DNA of 10,143 nucleotides from an uncultured Lacibacter sp. (GCF_946479605.1 NZ_CAMLGT010000133.1:1-10143), one strand, 5' to 3'. Positions 1 to 8,921 are shown, numbered from the stretch's first letter. Notes: generated by a model from the sequence alone, not told the origin. Made by a program: numbers and translations.

Positions 1-1586
1 ATGTATCACTCGATCAACCGGCCAAGCGTTTATCAACTGCATTCGACAGCGTAACGCTGTATGGTGAAGATCCTGCTCATCGTCCGGATATTTATGGCAA
101 GGTTGGTAACAGCGGTGTAAGCATTGCAACGGTGGATGATGCAAAAAAACTCTACAGTGGTTTTGATTTGTGTGATCCAAAAACATCGGTGAGTATGACC
201 ATCAACGGTCCGGCTCCGATGTTGCTGGCGTTCTTCATGAACACCGCCATCGATCAGCAATGTGAAAAATGGATAGAGATGAATGGTCAACAGCATTTAG
301 TTGAAGCTGCGTTCGAAAAGAAATTTGGGAAGGGTGCAAAACCAATATACAATAATACATCTTCACCAAATGAATTACCTGCAGGCAACAACGGACTTGG
401 GTTACGTTTACTCGGTTTAAGTGGTGATGAAGTATTACCGGCAGATGTATATGAACAATGCCGTCAAACTGCATTGCAGCAAGTAAGAGGAACGGTGCAG
501 GCCGATATATTAAAAGAAGATCAGGCGCAAAACACCTGCATCTTCTCAACAGAATTTGCCTTGAAGTTGATGGGTGATGTACAGGAATATTTTATTGAAC
601 AGAACGTTCGCAATTTTTACAGCGTCAGCATCAGTGGATATCATATTGCAGAAGCAGGAGCAAATCCAATCACACAATTAGCTTTCACTCTGGCAAATGG
701 TTTTACATATGTTGAATACTATTTGAGTAGAGGAATGAACATCGATGATTTTGCACCGAACCTTTCGTTCTTTTTCAGCAACGGCATGGATCCGGAGTAC
801 AGCGTCATCGGTCGTGTGGCAAGAAAGATCTGGGCAAAGGCCATGAAGTATAAATACAAAGCCAACAAACGCAGCCAGATGTTGAAGTATCATATTCAAA
901 CAAGTGGCAGAAGTTTGCATGCACAGGAAATTGACTTCAACGATATACGTACCACATTGCAGGCGTTGTATGCGATTTACGATAACTGTAATTCATTACA
1001 CACAAATGCGTACGATGAAGCCATTACCACACCAACAGAAGAAAGTGTCCGCAGGGCAATGGCCATTCAATTGATCATTAACCGTGAACTTGGTACAGCA
1101 AAGAATGAAAACCCAAATCAGGGTGCATTCTTAACTGAAGAGTTGACTGATTTGGTTGAAGATGCAGTGATGAATGAATTTAACCGCATTACTGAACGTG
1201 GTGGTGTGTTAGGTTCTATGGAGCGCATGTATCAACGTAATAAAATCCAGGAAGAGAGTTTGTATTACGAACATCAGAAACATACCGGTGAGTTACCGAT
1301 TGTTGGTGTGAATACATTCCTCAACAAGAATGGAAGTCCAACAACCATTCCCGGCGAAGTAATACGTAGTACTACTGAAGAAAAAGAACAACAGATCAGC
1401 AACCTGCGGGCATTCTGGAAACGCAATGAAGAACGTAGCGCAGCAGAGTTAAAAAAGCTGAAAGAAGTAGCTGTAAGCAACGGTAATATTTTTGAGCAGC
1501 TGATGGAAACAGTAAAATATTGTTCACTCGGGCAAATAACACATGCCTTGTACGAAGTAGGCGGGCAGTACCGCAGAAACATGTAA
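1..1586 (+). CDS. icmF: Fused isobutyryl-CoA mutase IcmF, C-terminal (mutase) part; 5' end outside window
   Basis: The frame is open from base 3 to the stop at 1584-1586, so this is the last ~527 residues of a longer protein; the GTG at 132 is internal, not a start. The visible part is the substrate-binding half of a coenzyme-B12 acyl-CoA mutase. The motif [11 protein letters not shown] is followed by an insertion of about 75 residues typical of IcmF, then [10 protein letters not shown], then [14 protein letters not shown], whose His (codon 642-644) is the conserved active-site His. The residue that binds the carboxylate in methylmalonyl-CoA mutase (Arg207 of the Propionibacterium enzyme) is Gln here (codon 528-530). 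This is the known signature of IcmF, which interconverts isobutyryl-CoA and n-butyryl-CoA. The end, [21 protein letters not shown] without its last residue pairings altered, is the usual IcmF C-terminus. The family also carries B12-binding and MeaI-type GTPase domains, expected upstream of the window. It is a cytoplasmic enzyme of branched-chain or short-chain acyl-CoA metabolism. Confidence 0.93.
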   Translation, partial: VSLDQPAKRLSTAFDSVTLYGEDPAHRPDIYGKVGNSGVSIATVDDAKKLYSGFDLCDPKTSVSMTINGPAPMLLAFFMNTAIDQQCEKWIEMNGQQHLVEAAFEKKFGKGAKPIYNNTSSPNELPAGNNGLGLRLLGLSGDEVLPADVYEQCRQTALQQVRGTVQADILKEDQAQNTCIFSTEFALKLMGDVQEYFIEQNVRNFYSVSISGYHIAEAGANPITQLAFTLANGFTYVEYYLSRGMNIDDFAPNLSFFFSNGMDPEYSVIGRVARKIWAKAMKYKYKANKRSQMLKYHIQTSGRSLHAQEIDFNDIRTTLQALYAIYDNCNSLHTNAYDEAITTPTEESVRRAMAIQLIINRELGTAKNENPNQGAFLTEELTDLVEDAVMNEFNRITERGGVLGSMERMYQRNKIQEESLYYEHQKHTGELPIVGVNTFLNKNGSPTTIPGEVIRSTTEEKEQQISNLRAFWKRNEERSAAELKKLKEVAVSNGNIFEQLMETVKYCSLGQITHALYEVGGQYRRNM

Positions 1587-1587
1587 T

Positions 1588-1627
1588 AAAAAAGAAAGGC
1601 GCTCAACTGAGCGCCTTTCTTTTTTTA
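1588..1627. terminator. Bidirectional intrinsic terminator between icmF and the WG-repeat gene
   Basis: An A-rich arm followed by GAAAGGCGCTC, a short AACT loop and GAGCGCCTTTC, then a run of seven T. On the other strand the same structure is also followed by a T run. It lies immediately after the icmF stop and just beyond the stop of the convergent gene, so it probably ends both transcripts. Confidence 0.88.
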
Positions 1628-1635
1628 TTAAAACA

Positions 1636-2226
1636 TCATTGTTCATTCTCTTTTACTTCTTTACCTTTTTTATCGATCATAATTAAATTTCCATTCTTCA
1701 TAACTCTTGCCTGTCCGTCAACAAAAAAATCGGCAAAGTTGTATTGGTATTCAAAAACCAGGTTTCCTTTTCTGTTGATATAGCCCCACAAACCTTTATT
1801 GTTCGATACAGGTGCAAGACCTTCAGAAAATCCACGGGCCGATTCGAAATTAAAAGGAATAACAACTTTGAAATTGTGATCCACAAAACCATATTTGCCA
1901 TGCAGCCGGACAACAGCTAAACTGTCACGAAAGCAACCGGCATCTTCGTATTTAAATTCTTCCACTTCTTTTCCTGTAGAATCAATATAGCCCCATTTGC
2001 CACCCTTTTGAACGGTAGCTTTGCCTTCACGTAAAGTCATTGCCTCATCATAAATAAGTGGTACAACCAGCACCCCTTGCTTGTTTACATAGCCATACTT
2101 GCTTCCTTTTGTAACTTTCGCCAGTCCGGAAGAAAACTCATCTACATAATCATAATCTTTTGTCCAGCTTTGTGCGTTTGCGTTGAGAGCAATGAACATC
2201 ATGAATAAGAAACAATACTTTTTCAT
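1636..2226 (-). CDS. Secreted WG-repeat protein
   Basis: A 196-residue protein with a Sec signal peptide: MKK, a hydrophobic stretch, then NANA followed by Gln, with likely cleavage after Ala18. The rest is about five WG (KWG) repeats, each a beta-strand unit of the form KYGYVNKQG: residues 43-51, 77-85, 111-119 and 146-154, with a degenerate last copy near 178-188 where the WG pair is replaced. WG repeats form beta-rich, probably protein- or ligand-binding folds; no enzymatic function is known. The export signal places it in the periplasm, at the envelope or outside. It is a single gene, convergent with icmF and divergent from the amidase lipoprotein. The exact role cannot be told from the sequence. 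Confidence 0.85.
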   Translation of the reverse strand: MKKYCFLFMMFIALNANAQSWTKDYDYVDEFSSGLAKVTKGSKYGYVNKQGVLVVPLIYDEAMTLREGKATVQKGGKWGYIDSTGKEVEEFKYEDAGCFRDSLAVVRLHGKYGFVDHNFKVVIPFNFESARGFSEGLAPVSNNKGLWGYINRKGNLVFEYQYNFADFFVDGQARVMKNGNLIMIDKKGKEVKENEQ

Positions 2227-2285
2227 TGTTCATATATTTAGAGAGTGAGTAAAATTGTTCAAACAAGGTAGAAACAGCAATACAA

Positions 2286-2315
2286 AAAAACTATGATGAA
2301 AGGCAGATGTGCAAA
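2286..2315 (-). promoter_or_regulatory. Candidate Bacteroidota-type promoter for the WG-repeat gene
   Basis: Read on the minus strand, TTTG (2315-2312) is followed after 18 nt by TAGTTTTT (2293-2286). This is close to the phylum's -33 TTTG / -7 TAnnTTTG pattern, with one mismatch in the -7 element. It would give a leader of about 50 nt before the ATG at 2226. The call rests on motif matching alone in AT-rich DNA. Confidence 0.3.
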
Positions 2316-2366
2316 TGACCGTAAGCAGAAAAACAGCGTTTGACTGAAATGGGTTAAATTGCCGCT

Positions 2367-3173
2367 ATGAGAAAACTGTATTCGCTACTGCCTGTGTTGC
2401 TGTTGCTAGGCGGAAGCTGTTCAAACAATCCTTATAAGGCTACAAATAAATCGTACAAGAAGCAAAGCAAGTCATTTGCGAAATTGTTGCAGCAATACCC
2501 GCTGCAGGATTCGGTAAACAATGCGCCTTATTTTGTGGGAACGACTAATCTCTCTATGCGCAGGCCTAACTTTGTCATTATTCATCATACAGCGCAAAAC
2601 AGTTGCGAGCAAACATTAAAAACATTTACGTTGCCACGTACACAGGTGAGCGCACATTATGTGATCTGTAGAGATGGTACCGTGTTTCATATGCTCAATG
2701 ATTATTTGCGTGCCCATCATGCAGGTGTAAGCAGATGGGGGAATTCAACTGACATCAATTCAAACAGCATTGGCATTGAATTAGACAATAACGGATTTGA
2801 ATATTTTGATGAACGCCAGATCAACAGTTTAACCTTGTTGCTGGATCGTTTGAAGAAGTCATTCAATATTCCTGCTGCTAACTTTATTGGTCATGGCGAT
2901 ATTGCACCGACACGTAAGAATGATCCCAACTGGCGCTTTCCCTGGAAAACGCTGAGCGAAAAAGGGTTTGGTTTGTGGTGGAATGATACGGCCAATGTAC
3001 AGGTGCCGCAAAACTTCGATTACCTCACTGCTATCCGTTTGGTAGGTTACGATATTAAAGATTCTTCAGCGGCCATTGTTGGCTTTAAACGTCATTTTAT
3101 GATGGATACCACCCGTGGAATGACGCCCGAAGCAACGAAAGTGCTTTACCAACTCCACAAAAAATACCTGTAA
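2367..3173 (+). CDS. N-acetylmuramoyl-L-alanine amidase, AmpD/AmiD type, lipoprotein
   Basis: This 268-residue protein should cut the bond between N-acetylmuramic acid and L-alanine of peptidoglycan or its fragments. It begins with a hydrophobic signal ending LLGGSC, so Cys18 is a likely lipid attachment site, which would anchor it to the envelope. The Amidase_2 domain covers about residues 66-200. The zinc ligands expected from AmpD are visible as the His of NFVIIHHTA (73/74), His176 of GHGDIAP and Asp186 of RKNDP. The catalytic Glu139 (GIELDN) and Lys184 are also present. The C-terminal 50 residues (LTAIRLVGYDI... VGFKRHFM) resemble the small peptidoglycan-binding helical domain of E. coli AmiD. 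Together with the lipobox this favours an AmiD-like outer-membrane enzyme over cytoplasmic AmpD. The lipobox has Gly at -3, which is not ideal, so simple secretion is an alternative. Confidence 0.9.
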   Translation: MRKLYSLLPVLLLLGGSCSNNPYKATNKSYKKQSKSFAKLLQQYPLQDSVNNAPYFVGTTNLSMRRPNFVIIHHTAQNSCEQTLKTFTLPRTQVSAHYVICRDGTVFHMLNDYLRAHHAGVSRWGNSTDINSNSIGIELDNNGFEYFDERQINSLTLLLDRLKKSFNIPAANFIGHGDIAPTRKNDPNWRFPWKTLSEKGFGLWWNDTANVQVPQNFDYLTAIRLVGYDIKDSSAAIVGFKRHFMMDTTRGMTPEATKVLYQLHKKYL

Positions 3174-3253
3174 CTTTAAGTAACTCCGGTAATTCTTCGA
3201 ACAGCCTTTTAATTGCTTCCATATTTAAAAATTGCAACAGGAAACGTTTGCAA

Positions 3254-3280
3254 TGCAGTTTTTACATTTATTAAACTGCA
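3254..3280. repeat. Inverted repeat upstream of the glycoside hydrolase gene
   Basis: TGCAGTTT and AAACTGCA form a perfect 8-bp inverted repeat around an 11-nt AT-rich centre. It lies in the 173-nt gap between the amidase and the GH63 gene, about 67 nt before the latter's start. There is no T run after it, so it is not a clear terminator; it could be an operator or chance. Confidence 0.35.
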
Positions 3281-3346
3281 GAATAAAATATATTGCTGCT
3301 TTGGCAATTTATGTACAGCCTGAAAGCATCGGTTAAATAAAAAAGT

Positions 3347-5959
3347 ATGACAGCAGAACAACAACGACTTTTAGATAATGCAAATAAAACTGTTCCACTA
3401 GAACGCTGGGGTCCTTACCTCAGCGAACGCCAGTGGGGAACAGTGCGTGAAGATTATGGTGAACATGGCGATGCCTGGGGTTATTTCCCTTTCGAACATT
3501 CGCATTTCCGTTCGTATATGTGGGGTGAAGATGGCTTGGCGGGTATCTCCGACTATTTTCAGAACCTCTGTTTTTGTGTGGCTTTGTGGAATGGCAAAGA
3601 TCCCATCTTAAAAGAACGGTTATTTGGTTTGGGCAACTACAGTGGTAATCATGGTGAAGATGTAAAAGAGTTGTATTACTATCTCGATAATCTTCCATCG
3701 CATTACTACATGGAGTATTTGTATAAGTATCCGCAGAGTTTATTTCCCTACAAAAAGTTGTACGATGAAAATAAAAACCGTAACCGCCACGAACCGGAAT
3801 ATGAAATACTTGATACCTCAGCGTTTAAAAGCAATCATTACTTCGATGTAAAGGTTACTTACGCAAAACAACACAGTAACGATGTGTTCATTAAGATCGA
3901 TATTACCAACCGTTACCACCGTTCCGCTGATATTACCGTATTGCCCACACTTTGGTTTTCGAATAAATGGAGTACAGATGAAAAACAGATAAAACCTGTA
4001 CTGGAGTATGTAAACAGTAATTGTGTACATGCATGGTACAACCGTTTAGGCGATTACTATTTTTATTTTACAGGCGCAGATGATCTTTGGTTTACGGAAA
4101 ACGAAACCAACAAAGAAAAGTTCAATGGTGCTGCAAATGAAAGTGTTTTTGTAAAAGATGCTTTTCATGAAGCAGTGATCAACAACAAGCATAAGAAAAA
4201 ACTGCGTGAAAAAAAGAACGGAACAAAATGCGCTGCAGTATATGATTTGCATTTGAAAGCACAGGAAACGAAAACAATTTACTGTCGTTTGGTGGATGGA
4301 TATGTAGACAATGCTTTTTTTGATGGCTTTACAAACCTGTTTGATCAGCGCAAGCGTGAAGCAGATGAATATTACAATGCCATCATTCCTTCTTCACTTA
4401 CAGAAGATCAGAAACGTATTTCACGACAGGCGTATGCAGGTTTGTTGTGGAGCAAACAGTTTTATGCGTTTGATGTGGAGCAATGGCTGAATGGAACAGA
4501 TGGAATAACACCAGCTAACAACGGGAAAAAATTTGGCCGTAACAGTGACTGGACGCATTTGAAAAATGCCGATATTATTTCCATGCCCGATAAATGGGAG
4601 TATCCCTGGTATGCGGCATGGGATCTGGCGTTTCAATGTATAGCCATGGCAGCTATCGATCCGGTGTTTGCCAAACATCAGCTGCTGCTCATTATGCGTG
4701 AGTGGTACATGAAACCTGATGGACAATTGCCGGCCTACGAATGGAATTTTGGCGATGTAAATCCGCCTGTGCATGCTACTGCAGCCTGGTATGTGTACAA
4801 TATCGAAAAGAAACGAACAGGCAAAGGCGATGTACAGTTTCTTAAACGCATCTTTCAAAAACTGTTGATCAACTTTACCTGGTGGATCAACCGGAAAGAT
4901 GAGAATGGTAACAACTTATTTCAGGGTGGCTTCCTTGGTTTGGATAACATCGGTGTGTTTAACCGCAGTCATCATATTCCCGGTAATCATCAGCTGGAAC
5001 AAGCCGATGGTACTGCATGGATGGGTATGTATGCGTTGAACATGATGGATATTGCATTGGAGATTGCTATGCACGATGATGCGTTTGAAGATACAGCCAC
5101 ACGCTTCTTCGAACATTTTGTATTGATCGCTGAAGCATTGAACGAACAACATACCTGGAACGAAGAAGATAAATTCTATTACGATGTGTTGGTAATGCAT
5201 GATGGTAGCCATCAGCCGTTGCGCATAAAATCAGCAGTGGGGTTAACCAGTTTGTTTGCAGTATCAACTATTCACAAAAACAGCCTTGCTCGTTTGCGTG
5301 ATTTCAAAAAACGCATTACCTGGTTTGAGAACTATCGCAAATCAAAAAACCGTTTTTGGCCAAACGAAGAAAAGAGTGATAAGGAAGAGATATTGATCTC
5401 GCTGGTGCCACGTGAACGTTTGCTCGCCATTCTTGCACGTTTGCTCGATGAAGCAGAATTTTTATCGGTAGGCGGTATCCGTGCATTATCAAAAGATCAT
5501 GAAAAGAATCCTTATTCAGTAGTGATCGATGGGCATACCTATTCTATTCAATACGATCCCGGTGACAGTACAAGCGATATGTTTGGCGGCAACAGTAACT
5601 GGCGTGGTCCGGTGTGGATACCGCTCAACTTTTTAACCATACAGGCTATTAAAGAGTTTGGCGATTTCTACGGCGATTCGGTGAAGGTGGAATATCCAAC
5701 AGGCTCGGGTACTTATCTCAACCTGCGTGATGTGGCAAAAGAATTAGCATACCGCAACATTAATTTACTGGGGCTTGATGCAAGTGGTGAACGTCGCAGT
5801 CATGAAACCTACAACTGGTTTTACAAACAACCGGGTAACGAAGAGCTCATTCTCTTTTACGAATATTTCCATGGCGATAGTGGTAAGGGATTAGGCGCCA
5901 GTCATCAAACCGGCTGGACAGCTTTGATTGCTGAACTATTGTACGAGTTTAGTTCGTGA
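3347..5959 (+). CDS. GH63-type (MGH1-like) glycoside hydrolase
   Basis: An 870-residue enzyme with no signal peptide, so probably cytoplasmic. The start is firm because an in-frame TAA lies only two codons before the ATG. The N-terminal third (about 1-330) is a beta-rich domain. From about 350 to the end is the (alpha/alpha)6 barrel with the family hallmarks: KWEYPWYAAWDLAF, where Asp426 matches the general acid of GH63 enzymes such as E. coli YgjK; a GGNSNWRGPVWIPLNF segment; and near the end FYEYFHGDSGKG followed by QTGW, where Glu839 (codon 5861-5863) matches the catalytic base. GH63 members are inverting alpha-glucosidases acting on oligosaccharides or on glucosyl- or mannosylglycerate; the substrate here cannot be assigned. 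It is a lone gene followed by a hairpin terminator. An annotation as mannosyl-oligosaccharide glucosidase would overstate what is known for bacteria. Confidence 0.87.
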   Translation: MTAEQQRLLDNANKTVPLERWGPYLSERQWGTVREDYGEHGDAWGYFPFEHSHFRSYMWGEDGLAGISDYFQNLCFCVALWNGKDPILKERLFGLGNYSGNHGEDVKELYYYLDNLPSHYYMEYLYKYPQSLFPYKKLYDENKNRNRHEPEYEILDTSAFKSNHYFDVKVTYAKQHSNDVFIKIDITNRYHRSADITVLPTLWFSNKWSTDEKQIKPVLEYVNSNCVHAWYNRLGDYYFYFTGADDLWFTENETNKEKFNGAANESVFVKDAFHEAVINNKHKKKLREKKNGTKCAAVYDLHLKAQETKTIYCRLVDGYVDNAFFDGFTNLFDQRKREADEYYNAIIPSSLTEDQKRISRQAYAGLLWSKQFYAFDVEQWLNGTDGITPANNGKKFGRNSDWTHLKNADIISMPDKWEYPWYAAWDLAFQCIAMAAIDPVFAKHQLLLIMREWYMKPDGQLPAYEWNFGDVNPPVHATAAWYVYNIEKKRTGKGDVQFLKRIFQKLLINFTWWINRKDENGNNLFQGGFLGLDNIGVFNRSHHIPGNHQLEQADGTAWMGMYALNMMDIALEIAMHDDAFEDTATRFFEHFVLIAEALNEQHTWNEEDKFYYDVLVMHDGSHQPLRIKSAVGLTSLFAVSTIHKNSLARLRDFKKRITWFENYRKSKNRFWPNEEKSDKEEILISLVPRERLLAILARLLDEAEFLSVGGIRALSKDHEKNPYSVVIDGHTYSIQYDPGDSTSDMFGGNSNWRGPVWIPLNFLTIQAIKEFGDFYGDSVKVEYPTGSGTYLNLRDVAKELAYRNINLLGLDASGERRSHETYNWFYKQPGNEELILFYEYFHGDSGKGLGASHQTGWTALIAELLYEFSS

Positions 5960-5987
5960 AGACGCAGACTCGTTTTTTAAAATTTTC

Positions 5988-6021
5988 TATACCGGCGATC
6001 CTGTGATCGCCGGTATATTTT
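5988..6021 (+). terminator. Hairpin terminator after the glycoside hydrolase gene
   Basis: TATACCGGCGATC, loop CTGT, GATCGCCGGTATA: a perfect 13-bp stem with a 4-nt loop, followed by TTTT. It begins 28 nt after the stop codon. The T run is short but the stem is strong. Confidence 0.75.
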
Positions 6022-6062
6022 ATCGTTGGTTTCTGTTATAGTTTTGAGCAAAATAAATCCAT

Positions 6063-7010
6063 ATGGAATTTGGACGTGTTGATGAACAGCTTCTCGACAG
6101 TATTGATTTTTCGTTACCTGCAGAGCCAGCATTTAATAAAACAGTGCTCAGCGGTAAAGCCGTTGCAAATGCAAAAGTATATCTCGGCTGTGCCAAATGG
6201 GGACGAACAGAATGGGTGGGCAAGATCTATCCGCCCAAAACAAAAGAGAAAGATTTTCTGCAGCACTATGTGCAACATTATAACAGCATTGAGCTGAATG
6301 CAACGCATTACAAAGTATACGGCGAAGCAGGCATCCGCAAATGGGCAGAGAAAGCAAAGAACATGGATTTCAAGTTTTGCCCGAAGATGTACCAGGGGGT
6401 TACGCATCGTGGCAGTTTAAAAGGGAAAGATTTTATTACCAATGAGTTCTTTCGTGGCATCGTTGGTTTCGAAGAACACCTCGGTCCCATCTTCGTACAG
6501 GTGAGTGATACGTTTTCACCCAAGCGTAAACAGGAGTTGTTCGATTACATGGCTTCGCTGCCGAAAGATCTGCAGTTCTTTTTAGAAGTGCGTCACCCCG
6601 ACTGGTTTGGTAAAGAAGATATCCGCAACGAACTTTTTACTACACTCAAACAAATGAACATCGGTGCAGTCTTAACAGATACTGCAGGCCGCAGAGATTG
6701 TGCACACATGCATGTAACGGTGCCGAAAGTGTTTATCCGTTATGTAGGCAACAGTCTGCACAAATCGGATTACACCCGTTGCGATGCATGGGTTCAGCGG
6801 ATGAAAAACTGGCAACAGCAGGGCATGGACGAGATTTATTTCTTTATGCACATGCACGATGAAGCAACATCACCTGAACTCACCGTTTATTTAGTAGACA
6901 AGATGAATAAAGAAATGGGCCTGAATTTAATGAAGCCGAAGTTTATTGAAGGAGGTGTGAGTGAAAAACCAATGCCGAAACAGCGGGGTTTGTTTGATAA
7001 AGATTTTTAA
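6063..7010 (+). CDS. DUF72 (YecE-like) family protein
   Basis: A 315-residue cytoplasmic protein of the DUF72/YecE family, a TIM-barrel fold of unknown function. Typical motifs are visible: LGCAKWGRTEW (41-51), NSIELNATHYKVY (74-86), KFCPKMYQGVTH (104-115), the strand FLEVRHPDWF, VLTDTAGRRD and IRYVGN. The first 37 residues are an extension before the barrel that I recall from Bacteroidota versions. The gene stands alone between the terminator at 5988-6021 and the convergent umuC, with only 24 nt between the two stop codons and no clear terminator there. No reaction can be assigned from the sequence. Confidence 0.88.
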   Translation: MEFGRVDEQLLDSIDFSLPAEPAFNKTVLSGKAVANAKVYLGCAKWGRTEWVGKIYPPKTKEKDFLQHYVQHYNSIELNATHYKVYGEAGIRKWAEKAKNMDFKFCPKMYQGVTHRGSLKGKDFITNEFFRGIVGFEEHLGPIFVQVSDTFSPKRKQELFDYMASLPKDLQFFLEVRHPDWFGKEDIRNELFTTLKQMNIGAVLTDTAGRRDCAHMHVTVPKVFIRYVGNSLHKSDYTRCDAWVQRMKNWQQQGMDEIYFFMHMHDEATSPELTVYLVDKMNKEMGLNLMKPKFIEGGVSEKPMPKQRGLFDKDF

Positions 7011-7034
7011 CTGCTGACGGGGTTGGTTATAACT

Positions 7035-8318
7035 TTACTTCACCTCATATAACTCTTCCCATCTTGTTGTATACCGTGGACTGCGCAACTCCTGTCGCAT
7101 CTTCCAGTCTCTTGTTGTACCGCTTGCTGCAAACTTCAACACATCGTCCCGCTGACTGAAGTTGATATTGTCGATCATGTCCATCAATAACCGTCCGTTG
7201 TTTTTTGTTTCCGGTAAAAATAAATTTCCCTGGATTGATGCATCGGGTACAAGCCCACTCAACATTACTCCTGCTTTTTTATACAGCGTGCCTTTTTCAT
7301 ACAAACTGTCAACCAATGCAACAGCCGGTTTAATTAACTCATTGGTGAAGGAGGTAGCAACAGGCAATGTTGTGTACCTGCTATGCGTAATACCCCGGTT
7401 AAAGGTTACGTTGTGATTTTCGCCTTTCGCCACTACAAACACACTAATGATGCTGGCGGCGCTGTACTGTCGTCTTAATTTTTCGGCAGCCCTTGATGTA
7501 TAGGTAGCAACGGCCTCTTTAATATCGTGAATGTTATCAACAGGGCTGCCGAACATGCGGGTGGTAGCGATCATTTTTTTTGTTACAAGTTCGTCCTGCA
7601 TGTCTTTCGATGCAATACCGTTCAGTTCACGAATCAACCGTACACCAACCACGCCGCCTAAATGCATTCGGCCGAACTCTTCGCTCATTTTACTCAGCTG
7701 CAAGGCATCATCAATAAACCATTGCTCTTTTAGTTTTTTGGCGTACTGGTGACCAACGCCCCAGATATCGCCCACAGGTGTTTTCTCCAATCCGGCTCTT
7801 ATTTTTTCTTCTGTGTCGAGTACCAACACACAATCCGTTTCCTTTTTATTTTTTTTCGATAAGCGATTGGCCAGCTTCGCCAACACTTTTGTAGGCGCCA
7901 CACCAATAGATACTTTAATGCCTGTCCATTGCTCTACTGTTTCCCGCATATCACGTGCAATACGTTCCAGGTCTTCTGTTGGAAAAATACTTAAATCGAC
8001 AAAGGCTTCATCTACTGAATATACTTCTACATGCTGTTCACCAATGATGGCCCGTAATGTGTCCATCACCCGCATACTCAAATCACCATAGAGGTTGTAG
8101 TTACTACTGAACACAGCCACATCGTGTTTTTTAATTAATGGCTTTGCCATAAAATAGGGCCCGGCCATATCTACACCCAATGCTTTGGCTTCATCGCTGC
8201 GACTGATGATACAGCCATCGTTGTTACTGAGTACAACAACCGGTTTGTTATCGAGATGCGGTTTGAATAAGCGTTCGCAGGAACAATAGAAATTGTTGCA
8301 ATCAACAATAGCATACAT
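7035..8318 (-). CDS. umuC: Y-family DNA polymerase UmuC (translesion polymerase V subunit)
   Basis: This is the catalytic subunit of an error-prone translesion DNA polymerase, 427 residues from the ATG at 8318. That start is preferred because the protein then begins MYAIVDCNNFYCSCE, like E. coli UmuC (MFALCDVNAFYASCE). The frame stays open to an ATG at 8411, which would add 31 residues encoded by hairpin repeats. Metal ligands are Asp6 and the Asp103/Glu104 pair of YSVDEAF; Tyr11 is the steric gate against ribonucleotides. SNNDGCIISRS (31-41) and SIGVAPTKVLAKLAN complete the palm and fingers. Residues about 250-350 are the little-finger domain. QGNLF (363-367) matches the beta-clamp binding motif (QLNLF in E. 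coli). It lies downstream of umuD on the same strand, separated from it by a RAYT/REP module rather than overlapping as is usual. Confidence 0.93.
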   Translation of the reverse strand: MYAIVDCNNFYCSCERLFKPHLDNKPVVVLSNNDGCIISRSDEAKALGVDMAGPYFMAKPLIKKHDVAVFSSNYNLYGDLSMRVMDTLRAIIGEQHVEVYSVDEAFVDLSIFPTEDLERIARDMRETVEQWTGIKVSIGVAPTKVLAKLANRLSKKNKKETDCVLVLDTEEKIRAGLEKTPVGDIWGVGHQYAKKLKEQWFIDDALQLSKMSEEFGRMHLGGVVGVRLIRELNGIASKDMQDELVTKKMIATTRMFGSPVDNIHDIKEAVATYTSRAAEKLRRQYSAASIISVFVVAKGENHNVTFNRGITHSRYTTLPVATSFTNELIKPAVALVDSLYEKGTLYKKAGVMLSGLVPDASIQGNLFLPETKNNGRLLMDMIDNINFSQRDDVLKFAASGTTRDWKMRQELRSPRYTTRWEELYEVK

Positions 8319-8324
8319 GTTTGA

Positions 8325-8344
8325 AAATGGGCTAAAGCCCATTT
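8325..8344. repeat. Hairpin repeat P1, directly upstream of umuC
   Basis: AAATGGGC, loop TAAA, GCCCATTT: a perfect 8-bp stem. It ends 6 nt before the umuC ATG on the minus strand, so it would sit in the ribosome-binding region of the mRNA. The core GGGCTAAAGCCC is the same as that of P3 read on the other strand, but P1 lacks the TGACTTG flank of the others. Confidence 0.8.
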
Positions 8345-8364
8345 GATGATATTCATTTTTGTGT

Positions 8365-8384
8365 CTCCAGCCTGAAGGCTGGAG
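8365..8384. repeat. REP-like hairpin P2
   Basis: CTCCAGCC, loop TGAA, GGCTGGAG, followed by CAAGTCA (8385-8391), which is the reverse complement of the TGACTTG in front of P3 and P5. It is identical to P4 over the whole 20 nt. With P3 it forms an inverted pair with the conserved flanks facing each other across 46 nt. Confidence 0.88.
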
Positions 8385-8430
8385 CAAGTCAATAACCTCT
8401 GTTTGTTGCATGTTTATTTTTTTTGACTTG

Positions 8431-8450
8431 CTCTGGGCTTTAGCCCAGAG
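8431..8450. repeat. REP-like hairpin P3, containing the transposase stop codon
   Basis: CTCTGGGC, loop TTTA, GCCCAGAG, preceded by TGACTTG (8424-8430). The stem can extend to 9 bp. The loop bases 8440-8442 are the TAA stop of the transposase on the minus strand, and its last three codons lie in the stem. Confidence 0.88.
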
Positions 8451-8883
8451 AATCTTTGATTAACAGGAACCCATATTTATTCATAAACTCATCATACTCC
8501 TGTTGAAATGTTTTCTTCGCATGATGCGCTTCCTGGTTCTTGATATATTCCCGCACAACATTTACACCCGACTCGCTTACCGACACAGCGAAATAGTCAT
8601 CCTGCCATTCAAATTTTTCATCACACAAATTGTTTTTATTGATCCAGAATGAACTTTCGCCCTTGATCAACTGAACAATCTTTGCAATTGTTTGATCTGC
8701 ATTTAAGGAAAGAAGTATATGCACATGATCAACATATCCATTTATAAAGTCAACATGAATCTGTTTTTCCTGTGCATTGCTCCGCATGTGTTGCCACACT
8801 TTTTGCCGGATGCTTTTATCCAAAAATGGTTTTCGGCTCTTGGTGGCCCACACTAAATGGATCCACATTTTGATCATTGGCAT
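8440..8883 (-). CDS. REP-associated tyrosine transposase (RAYT; Y1/IS200-like HUH transposase)
   Basis: A 147-residue single-domain Y1 transposase, an HUH endonuclease that nicks single-stranded hairpin DNA through a tyrosine. The order of motifs is complete. MWIHLVWATKSRKP (6-19) is the usual N-terminal strand, the HUH motif is HVH in DHVHILL (52-58), IKGESSFWIN (73-82) is the conserved helix, and FEWQDDYFAVSVS follows at 91-103. The catalytic Tyr is Tyr113 in REYIKNQEAHH. No frameshift or missing key residue is seen, so it may be active. ATGs at 8883, 8877 and 8868 are all possible starts; the first is taken. The gene is co-oriented with umuD and umuC and lies between REP-like hairpins, which supports a RAYT over a plain IS200. 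I cannot place it in a RAYT subgroup without a tree. Confidence 0.88.
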   Translation of the reverse strand: MPMIKMWIHLVWATKSRKPFLDKSIRQKVWQHMRSNAQEKQIHVDFINGYVDHVHILLSLNADQTIAKIVQLIKGESSFWINKNNLCDEKFEWQDDYFAVSVSESGVNVVREYIKNQEAHHAKKTFQQEYDEFMNKYGFLLIKDSLG

Positions 8884-8901
8884 AAGAAATATTCTTTTGA
8901 T

Positions 8902-8921
8902 CTCCAGCCTGAAGGCTGGAG
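8902..8921. repeat. REP-like hairpin P4
   Basis: CTCCAGCC, loop TGAA, GGCTGGAG: the same 20 nt as P2, followed by TAAATCA (a variant of CAAGTCA). It lies 18 nt upstream of the transposase ATG on the minus strand, so it is in the 5' leader of that gene. Confidence 0.88.

Noticed and set aside
132..1586. GTG at 132 as the start of a short mutase gene
   Set aside because: The same frame is open to the left edge and encodes conserved IcmF residues ([20 protein letters not shown]) before it.
8171..8392. A 73-aa minus-strand reading frame over the start of umuC
   Set aside because: It is out of frame with umuC, and the umuC frame has clear polymerase motifs; only the few residues MNIIKW recall the transposase start.
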